A stretch of 64,000 nt of DNA from Bacteroidetes bacterium HGW-Bacteroidetes-7 (GTDB lineage Bacteria; Bacteroidota; Bacteroidia; Bacteroidales; UBA932), in the NCBI GenBank assembly GCA_002842465.1, contig PHDA01000002.1:1-64000 (forward strand), written 5' to 3'. Below, in pieces: positions 26,828 through 33,308 of this stretch. Below the pieces are notes generated by a model, which did not search any database, was not told the DNA's origin, and saw only the letters and a program-made list of their open reading frames with translations. Position numbers and translations under genes: made by a program. Every line of letters begins with the position of its first letter. Position 1 is the stretch's first letter.

Positions 26828-27730
26828 TTAACCTCCTTTTTTTGCTCTTGGATGAGCGGTTAAAAAAACTTTTTTGAGCTGCTCGAAAGAGTTATGCGTA
26901 TATATCTGAGTGGCAGCTAGCGAAGAGTGCCCTAAAACCTCCTTGATGCTGTTGAGGTCTGCACCGTTATTTAGAAGGTGGGTCGCAAAAGAGTGCCTTA
27001 GCATATGCGGGCTTTTTTTACCGGTAAGCCCTTTAACTCCTCCGAGTTCTTTTCGTACTACTTTATTAACAAACGACAGATACATTGGTTGCCCTGTGTC
27101 TGTTAAAAAGAGATAATTCCCGGGATTATTAGTATAATACTCCCTGAATAACTTATTATATGATTCCAGATTGTTTGCCAACGAGTTGGTAATTGGGACC
27201 TCTCTGGTCTTATCACCCTTTCCTGTAACTCTGAAAAGAGCCCTTGACTTGTCCCAGTCTGCTAATTTCAAATTGGCAAGTTCGGCTCTTCTGATACCTG
27301 TACAGTAGAGAACTTCTACAATAATCCTGTCTCTGACGGCAAAGAAATCATCTTGATCAATCTGACGGTTAAAATACTCATCAATTGAGGCTAAAGTGTA
27401 AAACTCCGGCAACTTTGATGGTTCTTTGGGACGGATTATTTTTTTTACGGGATTACTTTTAAGAAAGCCTCTTTTGATAAGATAGGTACAGTAGCTGCTG
27501 ATTGCAGAAAGTTTGAGATTCATGGTTCTTGCACTCAGTCCGGAATCAAGACCGTTTGCAATGAACCCTCTTACAGAATGCATAACAAGAAAATTCTCCT
27601 CATCCTCCCCCTCTTGCGGAGCAATATATTTATATAGCTCATTAATGCTTTCACTGTAAATATCCAGTGTCCTGGGGGAGTATCTCTTCTGTACCCTCAA
27701 ATAATCTATAAATAACTCCTGTGGTCTCAT
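26828..27730 (-). CDS. xerC: Tyrosine recombinase XerC/XerD
   Basis: This 300-residue recombinase has an N-terminal SAM-like core-binding domain (1-90) and a catalytic domain with R147, K171, H242, R245, H268 and nucleophile Y277 (motifs TGKGDKTR, PHMLRHSFAT, GHSS, QIYTH). XerCD resolves chromosome dimers at dif. Whether it is XerC or XerD is not certain; XerC is favoured by the rpsU-xerC-hpf order typical of the phylum. An intrinsic terminator sits between rpsU and its start, leaving about 18 bases for any promoter of its own. Confidence 0.93.
   Translation of the reverse strand: MRPQELFIDYLRVQKRYSPRTLDIYSESINELYKYIAPQEGEDEENFLVMHSVRGFIANGLDSGLSARTMNLKLSAISSYCTYLIKRGFLKSNPVKKIIRPKEPSKLPEFYTLASIDEYFNRQIDQDDFFAVRDRIIVEVLYCTGIRRAELANLKLADWDKSRALFRVTGKGDKTREVPITNSLANNLESYNKLFREYYTNNPGNYLFLTDTGQPMYLSFVNKVVRKELGGVKGLTGKKSPHMLRHSFATHLLNNGADLNSIKEVLGHSSLAATQIYTHNSFEQLKKVFLTAHPRAKKGG
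26831..26839 (-). promoter_or_regulatory. Strong Shine-Dalgarno of hpf, inside the xerC 3' end
   Basis: The minus strand reads AAAGGAGGT, 4 bases before the hpf ATG. It encodes the last xerC codons (Lys-Gly-Gly) and the start of its stop. Most genes in the window have A/T-rich leaders without such a match. Confidence 0.65.
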
Positions 27731-27748
27731 ATTCGCATCTAATTTAAT

Positions 27749-27783
27749 AAAAAAAACGACATCCTGTACTAAAACAAGATGTC
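27749..27783 (-). terminator. Intrinsic terminator after rpsU, before xerC
   Basis: On the minus strand a 9-base stem (GACATCTTG with CAGGATGTC, one G-U pair) with an 8-base loop is followed by a run of 8 T. It lies between the rpsU stop and the xerC start, so it should limit read-through into xerC-hpf. Confidence 0.7.
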
Positions 27784-27812
27784 ATTTTCTCTAATATTTT
27801 GTGCTTCTAAGA

Positions 27813-28004
27813 CTACTCTTCGTTAAGACGGAGAGACTGAACATAGATGGCTTTTTTCACCTCATCGCGTCTCTTCACTGACTTCTTTACATAAGTCTTC
27901 CTGCTCCTCATTTCGCGAATGGTTCCTGTCTTTTCAAACTTGCGTTTGAATTTCTTAAGAGCTCTTTCAATGTTTTCGCCCTCCTTGATTGGTACTATGA
28001 TCAT
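27813..28004 (-). CDS. rpsU: 30S ribosomal protein bS21
   Basis: The 63-residue protein has the bS21 features: a start MIIVPIKEGENIERALKKFK and a basic helix ending in VQSLRLNEE. It sits near the 3' end of 16S rRNA. In Bacteroidota ribosomes, bS21 with bS18 and bS6 holds the anti-SD sequence away from mRNA. The gene has an exceptionally good SD, which fits the published model that bS21-deficient ribosomes translate rpsU preferentially. It heads the rpsU-xerC-hpf group and has its own promoter and terminator. Confidence 0.97.
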   Translation of the reverse strand: MIIVPIKEGENIERALKKFKRKFEKTGTIREMRSRKTYVKKSVKRRDEVKKAIYVQSLRLNEE

Positions 28005-28012
28005 ATCTACTA

Positions 28013-28022
28013 CACCTCCTTT
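28013..28022 (-). promoter_or_regulatory. Extended Shine-Dalgarno of rpsU
   Basis: The minus strand reads AAAGGAGGTG, ten bases complementary to the conserved 16S 3' tail (CACCUCCUUU), with 8 bases to the ATG. It is the longest anti-SD match I noticed before any gene in the window. Confidence 0.8.
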
Positions 28023-28032
28023 TGTTGGGCTG

Positions 28033-28040
28033 CAAAAGTA
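28033..28040 (-). promoter_or_regulatory. Bacteroidota -7 promoter element for rpsU
   Basis: The minus strand reads TACTTTTG, an exact TAnnTTTG match, 28 bases before the ATG. A TTG lies about 20 bases upstream at the -33 position. Confidence 0.6.
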
Positions 28041-28083
28041 ATTATATTTTTCTTATCCGACAATAGATAAGCACTTTTTTTGT

Positions 28084-28091
28084 TATTTTTG
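28084..28091 (+). promoter_or_regulatory. Bacteroidota -7 promoter element for hutU
   Basis: TATTTTTG is an exact TAnnTTTG match, 24 bases before the hutU ATG, divergent from the rpsU promoter. Confidence 0.5.
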
Positions 28092-28115
28092 TAGCTTATC
28101 AACTAAATTATATTT

Positions 28116-30143
28116 ATGAGTCTTACTGAGTTTCATAAGCAGATACTCCAGGGAATTCCTTCGGAACTCCCCACGCCAAAGAGATATGACCCCAATATAA
28201 ATCATGCTCCCAAGAGGAAAGATATACTTAACAGAGAAGAAAAAATACTTGCTCTGAAAAATGCGCTCAGGTATTTCCCGGAGAGATTTCACGATACTCT
28301 TGCTCCCGAGTTTGCCAATGAACTCAAATTGTACGGGCGTATATATATGTACCGGTTTCGCCCCGATTACGATATAAAGGCCAGAACTATATATGACTAC
28401 CCGCATAAATCTCTTCAGGCAGCTGCAATAATGTTAATGTTGAGCAACAATCTTGACTATGCAGTTGCGCAACACCCTCATGAGCTCATAACATATGGTG
28501 GTAACGGGGCTGTTTTTCAGAATTGGGCACAGTATCTCATTACAATGCAGTATCTGGCTCAAATGACCGATGAGCAGACTCTTGTTCTCTATTCGGGCCA
28601 TCCCATGGGGCTGTTTCCTTCTCACAAAGATGCTCCCAGGGTTGTGGTTACAAATGGTATGGTTATTCCCAATTACTCGTCAAAAGATCATTGGGAGAAA
28701 TTTAATGCCCTTGGGGTATCCCAGTATGGTCAGATGACTGCTGGCTCCTTTATGTATATTGGGCCACAGGGAATCGTTCATGGTACGACAATCACGGTTC
28801 TTAATGCCGGTCGAATGAAGCGTCAAAATGACAACATTAAAGGGATGCTTTTTGTGAGTTCAGGATTGGGAGGGATGTCAGGTGCACAACCTAAAGCTGC
28901 AGTGATAGCCGGAGTTGTCGGAGTAGTGGCTGAAATTAACCCCAAGGCAGTAGAGACAAGGCATTCACAAGGCTGGGTTGACGAGGTTTATTCTGACCTT
29001 GACAGTTTGATAGAAAGAATTAAAAGGGCAAAAGAGGGGTGCGAAGCAGTATCGCTTGCCTATCAGGGAAACATTGTTGACCTGTGGGAGAAGCTAATAG
29101 AGAGTAATATTGAGGTTGAGCTAGGCAGTGACCAGACTTCTCTTCACAACCCATGGGCAGGTGGGTATTACCCTGCAGGATTTACTCTTGAAGAGTCTAA
29201 CTTGATGATGGCAGAGGAGCCTGATAGATTTAAGGCAGAGGTTGAAAAGACGTTGAGAAGACATGCCTCTGCAATAAATGTTCTTTCTGAAAGGGGAATG
29301 TATTTCTTTGATTATGGCAATGCCTTTCTGCTGGAGGCCTCACGTGCAGGTGCAGATGTTATGTTGCCTGATGGCAGGTTTAAATACCCATCGTATGTTC
29401 AGGATATAATGGGGCCACTCTTTTTCGATTACGGATTTGGCCCATACCGCTGGGTTTGTACCTCTTCAAAGCCAAAAGATCTGGAAGAGACAGACCGCAT
29501 TGCTGCAGAGGTATTGGAATCATTAATGAAAGAGTCACCTGATGAGATTCGCTCTCAGATGGCAGACAATATTCACTGGATAAAAGAGGCTGGTGCAAAT
29601 AAGCTGGTTGTAGGTTCACAGGCAAGAATTCTTTACGCTGATTCTGAAGGAAGGATGAAGATTGCCCTTGAGATGAACCGGGCAATTAGAGAGGGCAGAA
29701 TATCTGCACCTATAGTTCTTGGAAGAGACCACCATGATGTATCCGGTACAGATTCTCCATACAGAGAGACTTCTAATATATATGACGGCTCACAGTTCAC
29801 AGCAGACATGGCTGTTCATAACGCAATAGGAGACTCTTTCCGAGGAGCAACCTGGGTCTCTCTGCACAATGGAGGTGGCGTTGGCTGGGGCGAGGTTATT
29901 AACGGAGGCTTTGGGATGGTAATTGACGGAAGTGAAGATGCAGACAGAAGAATAAAAAACATGCTTCACTGGGATGTTAACAATGGGATATCAAGAAGGG
30001 CCTGGGCTAGAAACAGCGGTGCAATTTACGCAATCAAAAGAGAGATGGAGAGAACTCCTCTTTTAAAAGTAACAATCCCTAATTTAACGGATGATAAACT
30101 AATCGGCCTGACCGCTGACCATATTTTCAACGGGGAATCCTAA
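28116..30143 (+). CDS. hutU: Urocanate hydratase
   Basis: The 675-residue protein converts urocanate to imidazolonepropionate in histidine breakdown using tightly bound NAD. It has VLYSGHPMGLFPS, the glycine-rich GLGGMSGAQPKAA, GSDQTSLHNPWAGGYYP and SLHNGGGVGWGEV. It is about 120 residues longer than the classical 557-residue HutU of Pseudomonas and matches the long form seen in animals and many Bacteroidota. No hutH, hutI or formiminotransferase gene is nearby, so the pathway genes are dispersed or absent. Its last 45 bases overlap the convergent lipocalin gene. Confidence 0.95.
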   Translation: MSLTEFHKQILQGIPSELPTPKRYDPNINHAPKRKDILNREEKILALKNALRYFPERFHDTLAPEFANELKLYGRIYMYRFRPDYDIKARTIYDYPHKSLQAAAIMLMLSNNLDYAVAQHPHELITYGGNGAVFQNWAQYLITMQYLAQMTDEQTLVLYSGHPMGLFPSHKDAPRVVVTNGMVIPNYSSKDHWEKFNALGVSQYGQMTAGSFMYIGPQGIVHGTTITVLNAGRMKRQNDNIKGMLFVSSGLGGMSGAQPKAAVIAGVVGVVAEINPKAVETRHSQGWVDEVYSDLDSLIERIKRAKEGCEAVSLAYQGNIVDLWEKLIESNIEVELGSDQTSLHNPWAGGYYPAGFTLEESNLMMAEEPDRFKAEVEKTLRRHASAINVLSERGMYFFDYGNAFLLEASRAGADVMLPDGRFKYPSYVQDIMGPLFFDYGFGPYRWVCTSSKPKDLEETDRIAAEVLESLMKESPDEIRSQMADNIHWIKEAGANKLVVGSQARILYADSEGRMKIALEMNRAIREGRISAPIVLGRDHHDVSGTDSPYRETSNIYDGSQFTADMAVHNAIGDSFRGATWVSLHNGGGVGWGEVINGGFGMVIDGSEDADRRIKNMLHWDVNNGISRRAWARNSGAIYAIKREMERTPLLKVTIPNLTDDKLIGLTADHIFNGES

Positions 30144-30614
30144 AGTATAGGCATACTCTTTAAGAGCAGCAACAATCTTGGGGTCAATTTTAGGGTCTCT
30201 GGCAAGTATCCAAAGAAACTTGCCTGAAGGATCACCTACAAGGGCATATGTGTAGTCTTTGTCAACTTTTAAAATCCAGTAATCTCCCGCAAATGGCCAG
30301 AAAAAACTCACCTTCAATTTAGACGGTTCAGATGGGTCGGGAATCCATGCTCTGCCCTTTGCCTGTTTGATTCTGCTTCTATCAGATATTAGCCTCCCTT
30401 CGTTGGTAACTAAAACTTTACCATCGTCTTTCAGCTCATAGTTGGCTGTAATATCTTCAAGACCCTCCTCAAATTTATTGGGAAGTCTTGAAATTTCATA
30501 CCATTTGCCCATATATCTCTGAATTTCAAAATCATCTGCAGAGTCAAGAGCCATGTATGCTGTAGAACACGATGATGCAAAAAGTAGTGCCAATGCCAAG
30601 AATATTAATCTCAT
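30099..30614 (-). CDS. blc: Lipocalin-family outer-membrane lipoprotein
   Basis: The 171-residue protein has a lipoprotein signal peptide with lipobox ASSC (Cys16). It has the lipocalin motif MGKWYEISRLPNKFEEGLED and the later strand motif YALVGDPSGKFLWILARDP. It matches bacterial lipocalin Blc, which binds lysophospholipids or fatty acids at the outer membrane. The C-terminus overlaps the 3' end of hutU on the opposite strand by 45 bases, so both 3' ends are double coding. Confidence 0.93.
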   Translation of the reverse strand: MRLIFLALALLFASSCSTAYMALDSADDFEIQRYMGKWYEISRLPNKFEEGLEDITANYELKDDGKVLVTNEGRLISDRSRIKQAKGRAWIPDPSEPSKLKVSFFWPFAGDYWILKVDKDYTYALVGDPSGKFLWILARDPKIDPKIVAALKEYAYTLGFPVENMVSGQAD

Positions 30615-30645
30615 AAATTTTAAGTTATGACTGTTGCCTTTAATT

Positions 30646-30653
30646 CAAATTTA
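30646..30653 (-). promoter_or_regulatory. Bacteroidota -7 promoter element for blc
   Basis: The minus strand reads TAAATTTG, an exact TAnnTTTG match, 31 bases before the blc ATG. Confidence 0.45.
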
Positions 30654-30728
30654 GACATTTAAAACAAATAAGCCTAAAATAAGTTCTCTAATGTATCATT
30701 TGTTACATATTTTCTGTTTGACCGAACA

Positions 30729-30736
30729 TACCTTTG
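30729..30736 (+). promoter_or_regulatory. Bacteroidota -7 promoter element for the ferredoxin gene
   Basis: TACCTTTG is an exact TAnnTTTG match, 40 bases before the ATG at 30777. No TTTG lies at the standard 19-base spacing; one 8 bases upstream and one 26 upstream do not fit. An accessory activator is possible. Confidence 0.55.
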
Positions 30737-30776
30737 TATTCAAATCAAATAGTAACCCGGTAAATAATTAACAGAT

Positions 30777-31739
30777 ATGAAAAGGACAGTAATTAAAATA
30801 GACGAGGATCTTTGCAACGGTTGTGGTAACTGTGTTGAAGGATGTCACGAAGGAGCTTTGCAACTTATTAATGGTAAGGCAGTAATGATTAGCGACCTCT
30901 ATTGCGACGGTCTTGGTGCCTGCATCGGAGAGTGCCCGGTTGGAGCAATTGAGCTTATAGAGAAGGAGACAGAGCCTTATGACGAAGTTAAGGTAATGGA
31001 GAGAATTTCGCCCAAGGGAGAGAGTGTTGTTCTTGCGCACCTGAAACACCTGAGAGATCACAACGAGATGGAGTGGTTTAACCAGGGTGTTGAGTGGTGC
31101 AAAAAGAACGGCTTTGAAATTGACCTTTCAAAGATTACTCCTGTTGCAGAAAGTGGAATTTCTAATCAGGTAAACGTTTCTGCCAGTGCACACGGTCAAG
31201 GTCATGCACATGGTCATGCTCACGGTCATGCGCATTCACATTCACAAAGCAGTGACGGGGCAAAATCTGAGGGTTGCGGATGTCCGGGTGCAGCAGAGAG
31301 AGACTTCAGAAGTGTAAAGGCCTCTGCACCTGCGTCGACTGGTAACTTCTCAGGTGTTTCTGAGCTTCAGCAGTGGCCGGTTCAGCTGCATTTATTAAAT
31401 CCGGCAGCAGGCTTTCTGCGCAATAGTGACCTTTTACTTGCCTCTGACTGCTCTGCCTTTTCACACGGTGATTTTCACGGCACATTTCTTAAAAACAAAT
31501 CCTTGGCAATTGCATGTCCTAAGCTGGATTCAAATACACAAAGCTATGTTGACAAGCTTACAATCATGATTGATGAGTCAAAAATCAACACTTTGACAGT
31601 ATTAAAAATGGAGGTTCCATGCTGCGGAGGTTTGCTTCAAATGGCTAAACTTGCCAGGGAGAGGGCTTCCAGAAACATTCCGATAAAGTCTTTGACAATG
31701 TCGCTTCAGGGAGAGATTTTGAGTGAAGAGTGGGTGTAA
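30777..31739 (+). CDS. Dicluster ferredoxin-like protein with His-rich linker
   Basis: The 320-residue protein has an N-terminal 2x[4Fe-4S]-type domain. The first motif is C13-x2-C16-x2-C19-x3-C23. The second is C43-x5-C49-x3-C53-P, with Leu46 where a ligand Cys is normally found. A linker near residue 140 is very His-rich (HGQGHAHGHAHGHAHSHS). The C-terminal domain has DCSAFSHGDFHG and a Cys pair in VPCCGG. It matches an uncharacterised anaerobe family annotated only as 4Fe-4S binding protein. The clusters suggest electron transfer and the His run metal binding; both are inferences. A perfect hairpin terminator follows. Confidence 0.88.
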   Translation: MKRTVIKIDEDLCNGCGNCVEGCHEGALQLINGKAVMISDLYCDGLGACIGECPVGAIELIEKETEPYDEVKVMERISPKGESVVLAHLKHLRDHNEMEWFNQGVEWCKKNGFEIDLSKITPVAESGISNQVNVSASAHGQGHAHGHAHGHAHSHSQSSDGAKSEGCGCPGAAERDFRSVKASAPASTGNFSGVSELQQWPVQLHLLNPAAGFLRNSDLLLASDCSAFSHGDFHGTFLKNKSLAIACPKLDSNTQSYVDKLTIMIDESKINTLTVLKMEVPCCGGLLQMAKLARERASRNIPIKSLTMSLQGEILSEEWV

Positions 31740-31747
31740 ATCCAAGA

Positions 31748-31786
31748 ATAAGTGTCAGCTAAGGAAAATTCTTAGCTGACACTTAT
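31748..31786. terminator. Perfect 16-bp hairpin after the ferredoxin gene
   Basis: ATAAGTGTCAGCTAAG and its exact complement are separated by 7 bases (31764-31770), starting 9 bases after the ferredoxin stop. There is no long T run. It probably terminates or protects the plus-strand message, and may also act for the convergent DoxX gene. Confidence 0.75.
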
Positions 31787-31871
31787 ATCTGTTATTAATA
31801 TCTAAAGAGGAAAAACTCAACTTTAGGTTATCCTCTTTTGATCCGACTTGGAAATTTGTAGTTGAATTCTG

Positions 31872-32294
31872 CTACAAATGTTTCTTGAATAGCATTCTGT
31901 CCAGAGAGTATTTTCCAGGTCCAACAAGGAACAGGTAAATGTAAACCCCAAGATAGACAAGTGCCAGCTCTTTAGTTTGAAACGGGTCTGCTGCATGAAC
32001 AACAAAAAAAGCCACACCCATTGTGAATGCAAGCGGAACTGCTGAGAGTCTTGTCAAAAGACCTAAGATCAGGAAAATTGAAGCAAACAACTCGGCTCCA
32101 ATAGCCAACATGAGTGACAATTTAGATCCAATACCAATCGGGTCAGGAAATCCACCCGAAAAAGCTTCAAAGTTTGACAATTTACCCCACCCGTGAGTAA
32201 TCATAAGGAGTCCTATGAAAATCCTTAGCAAAAGTATTGCCCCTGAATTCTCCTCCTCCTTTAACGGTGCTCCGAAAAAAAGAAATTTTTTCAT
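31872..32294 (-). CDS. DoxX-family membrane protein
   Basis: The 140-residue protein has four membrane helices. It has ILLLRIFIGLLMITHGWGKL near the start, GIGSKLSLMLAIGAELFASIFLILG in the middle and GPGKYSLDRML near the end, all typical of DoxX/YphA. The family is linked to redox or thiosulfate-related membrane functions in other organisms, but the reaction here is unknown. It lies 19 bases downstream of the MarR gene, and both follow the thioredoxin lipoprotein gene, so the three probably form one transcript. Confidence 0.9.
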   Translation of the reverse strand: MKKFLFFGAPLKEEENSGAILLLRIFIGLLMITHGWGKLSNFEAFSGGFPDPIGIGSKLSLMLAIGAELFASIFLILGLLTRLSAVPLAFTMGVAFFVVHAADPFQTKELALVYLGVYIYLFLVGPGKYSLDRMLFKKHL

Positions 32295-32313
32295 CTTCTA
32301 ATTTTTAAAATTA

Positions 32314-32661
32314 TCAGGATACCAGTTTATCAAGCGGATATGTCAGGTTAATATCCACAGCCTCAATCTCTGACAAAATCGCTGCGCCCTTTTCGGTAAG
32401 GGAGAAGTACATCTGCCTTTTATCCTCTACACCCATGTCTCTCTCGATAAAGCTTTTATCTTCTACCGATCGGATAACTTTTGAGGTGTTGGAACAAGTC
32501 AGGTTAATTTTTTTGGCTATCTCTCCTGAAGAGAGTTTCCCCTCTTTGAGTGAACAGATTACCATACCTTCGTTCAGACAAATACCGTGCTCTTTCTGAA
32601 ACTCTTGTTCGTATTCAGAAATAGAACGGCAAATATCCCTTATAAGACACAATCTCTTCAT
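32314..32661 (-). CDS. MarR-family transcriptional regulator
   Basis: This 115-residue winged-helix protein is shorter than typical MarR (about 140). The HTH is LSSGEIAKKINLTCSNTSKV (about residues 43-62), and the wing has DKRQMYFSLTEKG (about 82-94). Cysteines in its N-terminal helix (Cys5, Cys11) and just before and within the HTH (Cys36, Cys55) could sense redox state, as in some MarR proteins. That is inference. Its start lies 1 base after the thioredoxin lipoprotein stop, and DoxX follows, so it may control this small operon. Confidence 0.85.
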   Translation of the reverse strand: MKRLCLIRDICRSISEYEQEFQKEHGICLNEGMVICSLKEGKLSSGEIAKKINLTCSNTSKVIRSVEDKSFIERDMGVEDKRQMYFSLTEKGAAILSEIEAVDINLTYPLDKLVS

Positions 32662-32662
32662 A

Positions 32663-33142
32663 TTATTTATTTTTTTTCAACAAGAATGACTCAATGTATT
32701 TTTTAAGATCCTCTTTAGGTACTGCTCCTTGAGCAACTTCCGGAGTTCCCTCCATAGGAATGAAGAGAAGTGTTGGAAGTGCCCTTATTCCAAATGTTGA
32801 GGCAATCTCTTTTTCGTTATCGGTATTTACCTTATAAATAACTAATTGTCCCTCATATTCCTTTGCAAGTTCCTCTAAAACGGGGGCAAGCTTTTTGCAG
32901 TATGTACACCAATCGGCATAGAAATCAATTATTGCAGGTTTGTCTCCAAGGTAATTCCATCCTTCAGGATTTGTCTTGAAATCGGCCACCTTTTTAAGGA
33001 ATTGCTCCTGATTAAGGGTAATTGTATATTTTTTTGCTGTGTTATCCTTTTCGGAACTCTTACTCTCGCCTGATCCCGCTCCGCAAGCTGTAACTGCTGC
33101 AAGAATTAATAATACAGGCACTAAATTTTTGAAAAATTTCAT
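32663..33142 (-). CDS. Thioredoxin-fold lipoprotein
   Basis: The 159-residue protein starts at ATG 33142 with a lipoprotein signal peptide (lipobox AVTAC, Cys20). The thioredoxin domain has FYADWCTYC (Cys79 and Cys82) and the cis-Pro motif IRALPTLLF. The active site WCTYC differs from WCGPC of cytosolic thioredoxins and resembles that of thioredoxin-like reductases at the envelope. The open frame extends to 33286, but that would put the promoter inside the gene. It is probably a periplasmic disulfide reductant. The electron donor is not seen here. Confidence 0.9.
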   Translation of the reverse strand: MKFFKNLVPVLLILAAVTACGAGSGESKSSEKDNTAKKYTITLNQEQFLKKVADFKTNPEGWNYLGDKPAIIDFYADWCTYCKKLAPVLEELAKEYEGQLVIYKVNTDNEKEIASTFGIRALPTLLFIPMEGTPEVAQGAVPKEDLKKYIESFLLKKNK

Positions 33143-33171
33143 CTCTAACCAGTTTTTTAAAATTATTGCTA

Positions 33172-33202
33172 CAAAAATATATAATATTTCTAAACAAACA
33201 AA
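33172..33202 (-). promoter_or_regulatory. Complete Bacteroidota promoter for the thioredoxin lipoprotein operon
   Basis: The minus strand has TTTG (33202-33199), 19 bases, then TATTTTTG (33179-33172), the canonical spacing. It lies 29 bases before the ATG at 33142 and sets the start choice. The divergent CoA-disulfide reductase gene begins at 33309. Confidence 0.7.
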
Positions 33203-33308
33203 TTTCCTTAGGAAATAATTTTGAAAATTATAGAATATTCCTTTCCTTTGTACCCTTCTTTTGAACTTTGAATTCAGTAAACACAATACATAATCAACAA
33301 ATAGAGTA

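Noticed and set aside
31195-31250. Short DNA repeats (CATGCTCACGGT-like) resembling a CRISPR or VNTR array
   Set aside because: They encode the His-rich linker in frame, and there are no spacers or regular repeats of CRISPR length.
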